Source: Streptomyces syringium
Lineage (GTDB): Bacteria > Actinomycetota > Actinomycetes > Streptomycetales > Streptomycetaceae
Reading direction: 5' to 3'
DNA length: 64,000 nt
Assembly: GCF_017876625.1 (NCBI RefSeq)
Contig: NZ_JAGIOH010000001.1
Span: 7,399,501 to 7,463,500, forward strand
Of the stretch, positions 17,598-26,536 are shown piece after piece. The notes under the pieces are model-generated. The model made no database searches, had not been told where the DNA came from, and was given only the letters and a program-made list of their open reading frames with translations. The translations under genes were made by a program, and so were the position numbers. How positions within the stretch are numbered: position 1 is the first letter of the stretch; each line of letters starts with the position of its first letter.

Positions 17598-19373
17598 ATG
17601 ACGACCTCTCAGCCGAGAGCAACGAACGCCCCGGTCCGGTCGCGGGCCGGGACCTCGAAGCAGGGCGGCGGGAACGGCATCGCTCTTCTCGTCATCGCCT
17701 CCTGTCAGCTGATGGTGGTCCTGGACATCACCATCGTGAACATTGCGCTGCCGCACATCCAGAGCTCGCTGAACTTCTCCACCACGAGCCTCTCCTGGGT
17801 GATCAACGCCTATACGCTCACCTTCGGCGGTCTGCTGCTCCTCGGCGGCCGGGCCGGTGACATCCTCGGCCGCCGCCGTGTGTTCATCTTCGGCGTGCTG
17901 CTGTTCGTCCTCGCCTCACTGCTCGGCGGCCTGGCACAGAACTCCGGTCAGCTCCTCGCCGCCCGTGCGCTGCAGGGGGTGGGCGGCGCCATCGCCTCGC
18001 CGACGTCGCTCGCGCTGATCACCACCACGTTCACCGAGGGCCCGGCCCGCAACCGGGCGTTCGGTGTCTTCGCCGCGGTCTCCGCCGGAGGCGGTGCGAT
18101 CGGTCTGCTGGCAGGCGGGTTGCTCGTCGAATGGCTGGACTGGCGCTGGATCTTCTACGTGAATGTGCCGATCGGGCTCGCCATCGCCCTCGCCACGCCC
18201 CGGCACATCAAGGAGTCCGAGCGCCACCCGGGCCGGTTCGACCTCGTGGGGGCGCTGACCTCCACCCTCGGCATGGCCCTGCTCGTCTACGGCTTCATCC
18301 GGGCGGCACAGGACGGTTGGCGGGATGCGATCACGCTCGCGTCGTTCGGCGCGGCGGTGGTGCTGCTGGTGGTGTTCATCCAGATCGAGCGGCGCTCGAA
18401 GCAGCCGATCACCCCGCTGAAGATGTTCGCCGACCGCAACCGCGCGGGCACCTACGGGATCATGCTGAGCCTCGCCGCCGCGATCTTCGGCATGTTCTTC
18501 TTCCTCACGCTCTTCGTGCAGAACGTGCTGGGCTTCAGTCCGCTCCAGGCCGGGCTGGCCTTCCTGCCCGTCAGCGCGGTGATCGCGGTGGGCGCGGGAA
18601 CGGCCTCCCAACTGCTGCCGAAGTACGGCCCGAAGCCCTTCATGGTGCTCGGCGCGATCCTGGCCGCGGCCGGGCTGTCCTGGCTGACGCTGACGGACAT
18701 CCACTCCACGTACCTGGGCAGCGTCCTCGGCCCCATGCTCGTCTTCGGCCTCGGCATGGGCATGGAGTTCGTCTCGCTGACACTGATGGCCGTCTCCGGG
18801 GTGGCGACCCATGAGACGGGCGCGGCGTCGGGTCTGCTCAACGCCACCCAGCAGGTGGGCGGTTCGCTGGGGCTGTCCATCCTCGTCACCGTCTTCGGCA
18901 CGGCCAGCCGCGACGAGGCGAAGGAGCAACTGCCGCGGTTCCTCGCCCGGGCCACCCCGGCGGAGCGCGCGCGTTTCGAGGAGACCGGCCAGCTCCCACC
19001 GCCCTGGGGGAGCCAGGTGCTCACCTCGGGTGTCTCGGCCGCGTTCATCGTCGCGGCGGCGTTCACGGTGGCCGCCGCGGTGATCGCCCTGCTGGCCATC
19101 CAAGTGCGTCCGTCGGACCTGGAGAATCTGCAGGGCAACTCCGGCCCCGCCGCGATGGCGGCACCGGCCCCGGCACAACCGGCCGCGCCGACTGCTTCCG
19201 GTGCCGCCACCCGGCCCGGCACGAGGGAACCGGGACGACGCCCCGCAAGCCCCCTGTCCGGTCCCCGGCGTTACCTCGTGGCGGGCGCCGTCGTGACCGT
19301 GGCCCTTGTCCTGCTCGCCGTCCTCTACGCGGAGCGCAAGAAGACCCAGGCGCGTCACGCCGGGTCGTCCTGA
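17598..19373 (+). CDS. MFS drug exporter, DHA2 (EmrB/QacA) family
   Basis: 591 residues with 14 predicted transmembrane helices. Motif C/D1-like ASCQLMVVLDITIVNIALPHIQ opens helix 1, motif A appears as LLLGGRAGDILGRRRVF after helix 2, and LQGVGGAIASPTSLALI is the conserved helix 4 region. It exports small hydrophobic compounds or antibiotics by proton antiport. The C-terminal 90 residues hold a Pro/Ala-rich linker and a final hydrophobic helix. The ATG at 17598 begins MTTSQPRATN; 15 further codons are open upstream. No adjacent TetR/MarR repressor is seen. Confidence 0.93.
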   Translation: MTTSQPRATNAPVRSRAGTSKQGGGNGIALLVIASCQLMVVLDITIVNIALPHIQSSLNFSTTSLSWVINAYTLTFGGLLLLGGRAGDILGRRRVFIFGVLLFVLASLLGGLAQNSGQLLAARALQGVGGAIASPTSLALITTTFTEGPARNRAFGVFAAVSAGGGAIGLLAGGLLVEWLDWRWIFYVNVPIGLAIALATPRHIKESERHPGRFDLVGALTSTLGMALLVYGFIRAAQDGWRDAITLASFGAAVVLLVVFIQIERRSKQPITPLKMFADRNRAGTYGIMLSLAAAIFGMFFFLTLFVQNVLGFSPLQAGLAFLPVSAVIAVGAGTASQLLPKYGPKPFMVLGAILAAAGLSWLTLTDIHSTYLGSVLGPMLVFGLGMGMEFVSLTLMAVSGVATHETGAASGLLNATQQVGGSLGLSILVTVFGTASRDEAKEQLPRFLARATPAERARFEETGQLPPPWGSQVLTSGVSAAFIVAAAFTVAAAVIALLAIQVRPSDLENLQGNSGPAAMAAPAPAQPAAPTASGAATRPGTREPGRRPASPLSGPRRYLVAGAVVTVALVLLAVLYAERKKTQARHAGSS

Positions 19374-19380
19374 CCGCGCA

Positions 19381-19406
19381 CCCCGGGTGGATTTCTCCGC
19401 CCGGGG
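19381..19406. terminator. rho-independent-type hairpin after the MFS gene
   Basis: CCCCGGGTGG and CCGCCCGGGG pair over 10 bp (one G-U) around the loop ATTTCT, 8 nt after the exporter stop codon. Confidence 0.7.
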
Positions 19407-19540
19407 ATCCGTCAGGGGTCTCTCGGGGTCGGGTCAGGGCCGTTCCCCGATGGCGGGACGATCATGAACGGGGAGACTCGGCCGGGTGAGTCGGCGTCAG
19501 CGGCGCGGCTCGCTCCGATCGACCCTCCCTGGAGAGCAGC

Positions 19541-20782
19541 ATGAGCAGTTCCACGCCCCGCACGACGCGGTGGTCCGCCCTCGCCCTGTCCGTCCTCGCG
19601 GTCACGGCCACCGTGGGCGGGGCCACCGGCCCCGCCCACGCCGCGTCGCCGGCGGGCCCGCCGGCTTCCGCACCCGCCGTGCGAGCGCCCCTGGACACCA
19701 GGGCCCTGCGTGAGGCGATCACCATCCGCCCCGGCGACCAGGCGGCCGGCGCCATGGCCCGGGTCCACCGATCCGGGCACGAGTGGAGCGGTGCGTCAGG
19801 GGACACGCACACGGGCAAGCGGATATCCGACCGCGCCCACTTCAGGATCGGCAGCATCTCCAAGACCTTCGAAGCGGTGGTGCTGCTGCAGCTCTCCGCC
19901 GAGGGCCGGGTGGACCTCGACGGGACGGTGCAGCACTACCTCCCGGGCCTGCTGCCGGACACCTTCCAGCCGGTCACCGTCCGCCAACTGCTCGATCACA
20001 CCAGCGGTCTGCCGAGCGACTTCGAGGGCGCACCGGCACCGACCGGCGACGAGCAGATCGCCACCCGCTTCGACTACTTCACCTTCGACCAGGTCATCCA
20101 GGGCACCCTGCGCCCCAAGGGCAGGGCCTGGCCCGGTCCGCACTTCGCGCCCGGCACCCAGCAGGAGTACAACTCCTTCGGCTACCGCGTCGCCGGAAAA
20201 CTCATCGAACACCTCACCGGCCACTCCCTGAAGCGCGAGATCACCGACCGGGTCCTGACCCCGCTGCGCATGCGGCACACCTCGGTCCCGGCGGGCAACG
20301 CGACGCTGCCCCGCCCCTATCTGCCCGGCTATCTGCCCACCAGCAAGGGCGAGTTCGTCGACGTCAACGAGCAGGGCGGCAACCCCTCGCAGATGATCTC
20401 CACGACGGCGGACCTCGACCGTTTCATGACGGCCCTCTTCACGGGCCGGCTGCTGCGCCCCGCCCAGACGGCCGAGCTGCGTGCCCTTCCCCGCGACGCG
20501 GACGGCAAGCTCCTGCCGTACGCAAACGGTTCCAACTGCAACACCGGACCGGACAAGGGCTCCGCCTGCTTCAGTGTCGCGCTGATGTCCTTCCCGCTGC
20601 CCGACGGCACGCTCCTGTGGGGCAAGACCGGCCACGACCCCGGTTACGCCAGCGGTGTCTTCGCCTCCGCCGACCTGAGCCGCCGCGCCGTCTACGCCGT
20701 GGGCACCGACTCCTTCGGCGACGGCGCGGCCCCCAGGATCTCGGGCCGTCTGGCGGCCGCCGCGTTCGGCTCGAACGGGTAG
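19541..20782 (+). CDS. secreted class C-type serine hydrolase / D-alanyl-D-alanine carboxypeptidase-like
   Basis: 413 residues with a signal peptide (about 1-35, ending GPAHAAS). The SxxK box is SISK (105-108), and the KTG box is KTGHDPGYASGVF near residue 365. The middle box, usually Y-S-N or Y-A-N, here reads Y210-N-S in QEYNSFGYRVAG. The fold matches the Streptomyces R61-type carboxypeptidase/beta-lactamase class C group, acting on peptidoglycan stem peptides or esters outside the cell. The unusual middle box leaves the specificity uncertain. It is the second secreted serine hydrolase in the window and is unrelated to the first by class. Confidence 0.9.
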   Translation: MSSSTPRTTRWSALALSVLAVTATVGGATGPAHAASPAGPPASAPAVRAPLDTRALREAITIRPGDQAAGAMARVHRSGHEWSGASGDTHTGKRISDRAHFRIGSISKTFEAVVLLQLSAEGRVDLDGTVQHYLPGLLPDTFQPVTVRQLLDHTSGLPSDFEGAPAPTGDEQIATRFDYFTFDQVIQGTLRPKGRAWPGPHFAPGTQQEYNSFGYRVAGKLIEHLTGHSLKREITDRVLTPLRMRHTSVPAGNATLPRPYLPGYLPTSKGEFVDVNEQGGNPSQMISTTADLDRFMTALFTGRLLRPAQTAELRALPRDADGKLLPYANGSNCNTGPDKGSACFSVALMSFPLPDGTLLWGKTGHDPGYASGVFASADLSRRAVYAVGTDSFGDGAAPRISGRLAAAAFGSNG

Positions 20783-20886
20783 GGCGGACCTCATTCGATC
20801 ATGCTCATGATCTAGCGGGTGGTGTGCGGCCCTGTTAGGTTGCCTTCCCGGAATATCCCCCGTGGTCACCCAGGCCAGGAGGCGCA

Positions 20887-23352
20887 GTGAGGCGTGTCGC
20901 AAGGGGAGCGCGTTGGAAACGCGTGGTCGGTGGCATCGTGTGCATGGCAGTGTTGCCCCTGTCTTTGGGCAACGCACCGGCTCCGAATGCCCGAACAACG
21001 AGTGATTCCCCAGGTGCGAGTCCGGCGGCGAAAGCTTCGCCCTCCCCTCCGCCCGTTTCGCTTGATGTCGACGGCCCGGTGGCATTGACCGGACGGTCCA
21101 GTGATGGCACATCGCTGGAGGGCGCGCGGTTCAGCGTATGGGCGGGAGCGAACCAGGACGTACTCGGAGCGCTGAAGCCGGGTGACGCGGTCCCCCGGTT
21201 CAAGCTTCCCCGGAGCGCGGTGACGATGGAGGGCGATGAGTTCGCCGTCGTGCTGCGGCGCAGCGACCTGAAGAAGGAATACGTCTCGGACGGCGACATC
21301 GTCCAACTCGAGGTCGAGATCTACGACCCGAAGCGCGATCGGCTGGCCGTGACGGGGGGCTCTGTCCGCTCGCGCGGAGCAGGCGAAACCGGCATCCCCT
21401 GGGCGGATCCCCTTCAGGCGCCATCCGGCGCCTCTCGCTCGCGTTCCGCGGCGAAGCCGACTCCCGTACTGCTCGATGTGCGCTTCGCGGAAGCTCCATC
21501 GGGAATGCGGTCGGGCGCGGCAGACGTTCCACCGCCCTGCTACCTGAAGCAGTTCCTGAAGCAGGCGAAAGCCTGGGCGGACATCGGCGAAACCTACCCC
21601 GTGGACGACGGTGGCGGGGGAATGAAGTTCAACGACGAGGCGAAAGCGACCTACGAAGCCGCAGTGAAAATCGGCGATTGGACCGCCTCCGGATCCAAGA
21701 CCTTCTCCAGCGGCAGAACCATGGAATGGCCGGCGTCCGGGATCGGGGCCGGTGCCAACGCCGGAAAACCGAGAAAGTACCAGGTCGAGCTGGAATACAT
21801 GCTCTATTCCTGTCAGAACTCGGGAGGCCTGGAGCTCTACCAGGGGTGGGACCCGGTCCGGCACACCGGCGGCAACCGCGACGAGTCCGTGACGCGCCCC
21901 GCGTGGATCGGCAGCGACATGGACCACTGCACCCAGGTGAGCTCGCCGAACTGGAGCAGGTTCGACGAAGCGGGTGGATCGGTAGGACTCGCCTGGGAAG
22001 GCGAGCACGGGGTGGGATCCAAGGACGCCCTGGACATCGGGATCGACCTCAGCGTGAAACGGGAGTGGTCGACCAAGTCCGAGATCATGTACAGCATGAC
22101 GGCAGGGGCGAACTGGCTGTGCGGCAAGGACGACGTTCCCGGCCATGCCAGCAAGATCGCCCAGTACTCCAAGGTAGTCCTCAAGACATGCGAAAACCGC
22201 CAGTTCCCCGTGGCGAAGCAGGTCGAGGCCAAGGCGGCTCCGGAGAAAACTTTTCTCGACTACGCGAAGACGACTCCCAACGGATGGACCGGGGGTGACT
22301 CGACGTATTCGGTGAGAATGCCGGACGGCCGGATCCTGTGGATGTTCTCCGATACGTTCCTCGGGCCACTGAACTCCGACGGCACACGGCCGACCAGCGC
22401 ACCGTTGGTGAACAGTTCCTTCGTGATCCAGAACGGAAGCCAACTGCAGACCGTGACCGGCGGGACCGCCGGCATTCCGCGCGCGATCATGCCGCCTCCT
22501 GGCGGCGATACCTCCCGCTGGTACTGGCTGGGTGACGGGATGATCGCCGACGTCGACGGCAAGGACCGCCTGCAGGTCATCTTCCATCAATGGCACCGAT
22601 ACGGCAGCGGCGCGTGGGACTTCAGGCTCGAGCGCATGGTCGTGGCCACCTTCGAGCTCGGCAATCTCAAGTCCCCGGTATCGGTGCAAGAAGTTCCGTC
22701 CGCCAATTCCGGCGTGCAGTGGGGTGCTGCCGTACTTCCCGCATCAAAGAGCGGCGACGATTACACGTACATCTACGGGATCGAGGACGCACCCACCAAC
22801 AAGCAGCTGCGAGTCGCGCGCGTCAAGGGCAGCGACCTGTCCAAGGTGGACCGGTGGATGTTCCTCAACAACGACCGGCAGGCTTGGATGACCAAGGAAG
22901 CCGAAGGCGACAACATCATGGGCGGTGTCGCCAACGAATTCAGCGTCACCAAATGGAACGACGAGTACGTGCTGGTCAGCCAGGACAGCACCGAGGCGTT
23001 CAGCTCGAAGATCCGACTCTGGAGCAGCTGCCAGCCGCAAGGATCCTTCAGCTTCACCGACGGGAAGGACGTGATCTACCGGATGCCCGAGGTCGGCCTC
23101 TGGGGGAGTTACGGGGACAAGAACGTCTTCGCCTACAACGCCCATGTGCATCCGACCCTGGCCTCGGGGGACCGCTGGACGCTGTCCTACAACGTCAACA
23201 GCTTCGATACGACCGTCGGAGCCTCCGGCGCGCACTACAAGGACCCCAGCATCTACAAGCCGAGGTTCGTCTCCTTCACCCTCGCACCGAGCGCCGCATT
23301 GCGGTCCGCACCGCAGGCGGTAGGGAAACCTAGTCGAACGTCTCGAAGGTGA
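20887..23352 (+). CDS. two-domain secreted protein with DUF4185-like C-terminal propeller
   Basis: 821 residues starting at GTG. A signal peptide (about 1-30) is followed by a Ser/Pro/Ala-rich linker. Residues about 55-440 form one or more beta-rich domains that I do not recognise, with paired cysteines. Residues about 455-805 look like a DUF4185/DUF5005-type beta-propeller: GWTGGDSTYSVRMPDG then RILWMFSDTFLG is its characteristic first blade, and WGAAVLPASKSGDDYTYIYG a later one. The role may be extracellular glycan binding or hydrolysis. Its base composition is by eye noticeably less GC-rich than its neighbours, suggesting recent transfer. Its end overlaps the convergent small gene by 23 nt. 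Confidence 0.82.
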   Translation: MRRVARGARWKRVVGGIVCMAVLPLSLGNAPAPNARTTSDSPGASPAAKASPSPPPVSLDVDGPVALTGRSSDGTSLEGARFSVWAGANQDVLGALKPGDAVPRFKLPRSAVTMEGDEFAVVLRRSDLKKEYVSDGDIVQLEVEIYDPKRDRLAVTGGSVRSRGAGETGIPWADPLQAPSGASRSRSAAKPTPVLLDVRFAEAPSGMRSGAADVPPPCYLKQFLKQAKAWADIGETYPVDDGGGGMKFNDEAKATYEAAVKIGDWTASGSKTFSSGRTMEWPASGIGAGANAGKPRKYQVELEYMLYSCQNSGGLELYQGWDPVRHTGGNRDESVTRPAWIGSDMDHCTQVSSPNWSRFDEAGGSVGLAWEGEHGVGSKDALDIGIDLSVKREWSTKSEIMYSMTAGANWLCGKDDVPGHASKIAQYSKVVLKTCENRQFPVAKQVEAKAAPEKTFLDYAKTTPNGWTGGDSTYSVRMPDGRILWMFSDTFLGPLNSDGTRPTSAPLVNSSFVIQNGSQLQTVTGGTAGIPRAIMPPPGGDTSRWYWLGDGMIADVDGKDRLQVIFHQWHRYGSGAWDFRLERMVVATFELGNLKSPVSVQEVPSANSGVQWGAAVLPASKSGDDYTYIYGIEDAPTNKQLRVARVKGSDLSKVDRWMFLNNDRQAWMTKEAEGDNIMGGVANEFSVTKWNDEYVLVSQDSTEAFSSKIRLWSSCQPQGSFSFTDGKDVIYRMPEVGLWGSYGDKNVFAYNAHVHPTLASGDRWTLSYNVNSFDTTVGASGAHYKDPSIYKPRFVSFTLAPSAALRSAPQAVGKPSRTSRR

Positions 23353-23854
23353 CGACTGCGGTGTCTTCCCCTTCCCAGCGGACGTCCACCTTCACCCTGC
23401 TGGCCTGAAGGCTGCCCGTCGGCCTGAGGATTTCCAGGGCGAGCCCTTCCTTCCGTTCCACCACGCTGCCGGATCCCGCCCCGTCCGGCGGATACCGCTC
23501 TCCGTCCAGCGAAGCGAGCCAGGGGCGGGCATCGGCGCGTGCCATGCGGAAGGTGCCCGACTGGGTGTGGCCCGCAAGGCCGCCGCTGAGCTCGGTGCAC
23601 CGTTGGTCGCTCGCAGGGTCGGGAAGCACCCAGCCCATGGCATACATGGCCTCCGAGCAGGCCATCGGGCGTTCCTGAAAGCCCTCAACGGTGTCCTCGC
23701 CCCCGGTGAAGGCGTACGTCAGGCCGCCCAAGGCCGCAGCCGCGGCCAGGGCGATGAGCCACGGCGCCTTGCGGCGCTTCGGGCGAGGTGCGGGCGCTGG
23801 GATCTCCGTTGCTATATGCACCGAACAAGTATGGCCCAAGCGGCACGACCGCAC
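23330..23854 (-). CDS. small membrane-anchored hypothetical protein
   Basis: 174 residues from GTG 23854; an internal GTG at 23821 giving MHIATEIPAPAPRPKRRK is also plausible. A basic segment (PKRRK) precedes one transmembrane helix (APWLIALAAAAALGGLTYAF), so the remaining 115 residues face outside. That part has two cysteines (ACSEAM and QRCTEL) likely to pair, and ends in a beta-rich stretch. No family recognised. It is convergent with the lower-GC two-domain gene and shares its lower GC, so the two may have arrived together. Confidence 0.7.
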   Translation of the reverse strand: MRSCRLGHTCSVHIATEIPAPAPRPKRRKAPWLIALAAAAALGGLTYAFTGGEDTVEGFQERPMACSEAMYAMGWVLPDPASDQRCTELSGGLAGHTQSGTFRMARADARPWLASLDGERYPPDGAGSGSVVERKEGLALEILRPTGSLQASRVKVDVRWEGEDTAVVTFETFD

Positions 23855-23926
23855 CTCAAGCCGGCGGATACAAGACCGACTTGACGCTGACAGGGTGGGC
23901 CGGCCACTGTGGCCGCCACGCCGGCG

Positions 23927-26110
23927 TCAGTGCACCCGGTGGTCCTCCAGGGGCGCCGCCGTCAGCGGGCCGTGGGGCTCCCGGGGCAGGTGCGGGGTGT
24001 GGTTGACCAGCCGGGCGGAGTTGCCGACCACGGCGATGCTGCTGGTGTTGTGCAACAGGGCGGCGAGCACCGGGTTCATCGAGCCACCGGCTCCGGCGAG
24101 CAGACCGACGAGGTTGACGCCGATCGCGAGACCGTAGTTCTGCCGTACCACGCGCAGCGTGTGGCGGCTGAGTTCGACGACGGCGGCGACCTGGCGCAGA
24201 TCGTTGCCCGCCAGGGCGATGTCGGCGGTCTCCAGCGCCACGTGCGAGGAGTGCTCGCCCATGGTGATGCCGACATCGGCCAGCGCGAGGGCCGGGGCGT
24301 CGTTCGTGCCGTCGCCCACCATCGCCACCGTGTGGCCTTCGGCCTGCAGGTCCCGGATCAGCTGCAGCTTGCCCTCCGGGAGAGCGTGCGCGTGCACCTC
24401 CGTGATGCCGAGGGTGTCCGCGACGACCTGCGCGGTCTCCGGCGCGTCACCGGTCAGCAGCACCAGACGCGCGACACCGAGGTCCCGCAGCTGGCGGATG
24501 ACGGTATCGGCCCCGGCGCGCACCGCGTCCGACACCCCGAGAATGCCGATGAGATCCTCGTCATGGGCCAGGCAGATGACGGTCTCGCCGCCACCGCGCA
24601 GCCGATCGGTCCAGCCCCGGGCGTTCTCGGTCAGCTCCACGCCGTGCCGGCGCAGCAGGGCCGGGCTGCCGATCAGCAGCCGGGTGCCGTCCAGTTCCGC
24701 CCGCATGCCCATGCCGAGCACGACCTCGCAGGCCTGGTGAATGGGGACCTGGAGGTGCTGCTCCTCGGTGTGCGCGACGATGGCCTGGGCCAGCGGGTGC
24801 CGGGCGTGCAGTTCACCGGAGGCGGCCAGGCTCAGGACGTCGTCGGCGGTGAACCGCTCGCTGAGGGTGACCACGCTGGTGACCAGCGGCCGCCCGAAGG
24901 TGAGCGTGCCCGTCTTGTCGAAGACCACCGCCGTGACCCGGCCGATGCCCTCCAGGTGGGTGCCGCCCTTGATGAGGGTGCCGCGGCGGGCGCCGTTGCC
25001 GATGGCGGCGCTGATCGCGGTCGGCGTGGCCAGGCCCGCCGCGCACGGACACGCGATCAGCAGCATGGTCATCGCGCGGCGCGCGTCACGGGTGACGAGA
25101 TAGGTGAGTCCCGCCAGAGCGAAGGAGACGGGCACGAACCGCTGGGTGAAGCGGGTGGCCACGGTCTGGATCGGCGCCCGGTCCGCCTGGGCCTCCTCGA
25201 CCCGGCTGATGATCCGGCCCACCGTGGTGTCCCGCCCCACCGACGTGGCACGGACGGTGAGCGAACCGGACGTGAGGATGGTGCCCGCGTAGACGGGGGA
25301 TCCGGCCCGGATGTAGACGGGCAGCGCCTCGCCCGTGATCGCCGCCTGGTCCACCAGCGCCTCACCGGTCACGGCGTGCCCGTCGACGGGGATCCTGTGG
25401 TGTTCGTACACGGCCACCACGTCGCCCGGCTCGACGTCCTCCAGCGCCGTCTCGACCTCGGTGCCCTCCCGTACGAGCCAGACGCGCTCCTCGCCGACGG
25501 TGAGCAGCTCCTCGATGGCCCGCCGGGTGCGGCGCAGCGTCAAGGTCTGGAGGAACTCACCGATGTTCAGCAGCCACAGCACGGTCAGGGCCACGACGTT
25601 CTCCCGCAGCACCAGCGAGATGATCGTGGCGGCCGTGACCAAGGTGTCCGTGCCCGGGGAGCGGTGACCGCGCAGCGCCCGCAAGGCGCCCCGGAAGAAC
25701 GGCAGCCCCGTGAAGACGGTGACCACCCCGGCGAATCCGGAGGAGCCGAAGGCCACCCGTGGCCGGCGCAGCAGCCGGCGCAGCGCGATGAACGTGAGCA
25801 CGGCCCCGCCCACCACCAGCCGGGCGACCTCGCCGGTGGAGGAGTCGGGCATCGAACGCGTGGGCCTGGCGGGCGCGGACGCGGGCGGCGCCTCCTCGAG
25901 CGCGGCGACCAGCCGGTCCACGTCCAGGTCGTCGGGGGCCACCCAGATCACGACGCTGCCGGTACGGGGGAAGACCCGCAGAGCGCGGAATCCGCTGATC
26001 CCGGTCAGCCGCTCGTCCACCTGTCCGGCACTGCCGGGCCGGGCCCGCAGCCAGGGAACGGTCAGCCGGGCACGGCCGCCGGCGACGGAGCGTACGACCA
26101 CCGCGGACAT
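23927..26110 (-). CDS. P1B-type heavy-metal ATPase (CtpC/CtpG-like)
   Basis: 727 residues. The N-terminal 80 residues have the shape of a heavy-metal-associated domain but lack a CxxC. Landmarks follow in order: the actuator-domain TGEALPV, the metal-site CPC in LLIACPCAAGLATPTA (about 355), phosphorylation site DKTGT (about 395), the nucleotide-domain HP in ARHPLAQA and hinge GDGTNDAP (about 600). It should pump a divalent cation out of the cytoplasm with ATP. The degenerate HMA domain and DUF1490 partner are as in the mycobacterial CtpC group; zinc or manganese is the best guess. The start ATG lies 2 nt after the stop of the DUF1490 gene, implying translational coupling. Confidence 0.93.
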   Translation of the reverse strand: MSAVVVRSVAGGRARLTVPWLRARPGSAGQVDERLTGISGFRALRVFPRTGSVVIWVAPDDLDVDRLVAALEEAPPASAPARPTRSMPDSSTGEVARLVVGGAVLTFIALRRLLRRPRVAFGSSGFAGVVTVFTGLPFFRGALRALRGHRSPGTDTLVTAATIISLVLRENVVALTVLWLLNIGEFLQTLTLRRTRRAIEELLTVGEERVWLVREGTEVETALEDVEPGDVVAVYEHHRIPVDGHAVTGEALVDQAAITGEALPVYIRAGSPVYAGTILTSGSLTVRATSVGRDTTVGRIISRVEEAQADRAPIQTVATRFTQRFVPVSFALAGLTYLVTRDARRAMTMLLIACPCAAGLATPTAISAAIGNGARRGTLIKGGTHLEGIGRVTAVVFDKTGTLTFGRPLVTSVVTLSERFTADDVLSLAASGELHARHPLAQAIVAHTEEQHLQVPIHQACEVVLGMGMRAELDGTRLLIGSPALLRRHGVELTENARGWTDRLRGGGETVICLAHDEDLIGILGVSDAVRAGADTVIRQLRDLGVARLVLLTGDAPETAQVVADTLGITEVHAHALPEGKLQLIRDLQAEGHTVAMVGDGTNDAPALALADVGITMGEHSSHVALETADIALAGNDLRQVAAVVELSRHTLRVVRQNYGLAIGVNLVGLLAGAGGSMNPVLAALLHNTSSIAVVGNSARLVNHTPHLPREPHGPLTAAPLEDHRVH

Positions 26111-26112
26111 GA

Positions 26113-26424
26113 TCAGTGCTCGTGTCCGTGGTCGTGGTCCTCGACGCCGACCGCGGAGGGCGGGGGCGCCTCCTCGCCCAGGGTGGTCCGGGCCTCGGCC
26201 AGTACGTCCCCGGCCTTCAGCCGGGCCTCTTCCGCCGCCCCCGCGAGCCACCGGCCGGCGACGATGCCGCCCGCGATGCCTCCCACGAGCGCCTTGCGCG
26301 CGGCCGGTTTCGCCTCGGGGAGCTTCTTGGCGGCTCCCCGGATGATCAGACCGCCCACCACGCCGGAGACCGCGTAATGCGCGAGACGGCCGGCTGCGGC
26401 ACCGGCGATCGCGACGGGATGCAT
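26113..26424 (-). CDS. PacL-like DUF1490 protein with His-rich tail
   Basis: 103 residues starting MHPVAIAGAAAGRLAHYAVSG. The family (DUF1490) includes mycobacterial PacL proteins, small membrane-linked partners of P1B-ATPases. Seen here: a hydrophobic N-terminal segment, the basic middle AAKKLPEAKPAARKALVGG, a second Gly/Ala-rich segment, an amphipathic helix, and the C-terminal metal-binding motif DHDHGHEH. In mycobacteria PacL1 stabilises and assists its ATPase partner in zinc tolerance, and the position immediately before the ATPase here supports the same job. The start has AAGGAGAT upstream. Confidence 0.88.
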   Translation of the reverse strand: MHPVAIAGAAAGRLAHYAVSGVVGGLIIRGAAKKLPEAKPAARKALVGGIAGGIVAGRWLAGAAEEARLKAGDVLAEARTTLGEEAPPPSAVGVEDHDHGHEH

Positions 26425-26536
26425 GAAGATCTCCTTCCGTCCGTGCCCGAAAACGGCTCGACGGAGTCTCCTTTTCAGTGTGCGCCCGTTCGGGCGACCG
26501 GAGCGAGCGGAGCCCACGCCGACCGCCCCGCCCGCC

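Noticed and set aside
20835..20853. TTAGGTT half-site upstream of the lower-GC secreted protein, as an iron box
   Set aside because: Only the left half fits (about 11 of 19 overall); no dyad.
23909..26377. 822-codon plus-strand frame opposite the P1B-ATPase
   Set aside because: His/Gly/Arg/Asp-rich shadow of a clear ATPase; no fold or motif.
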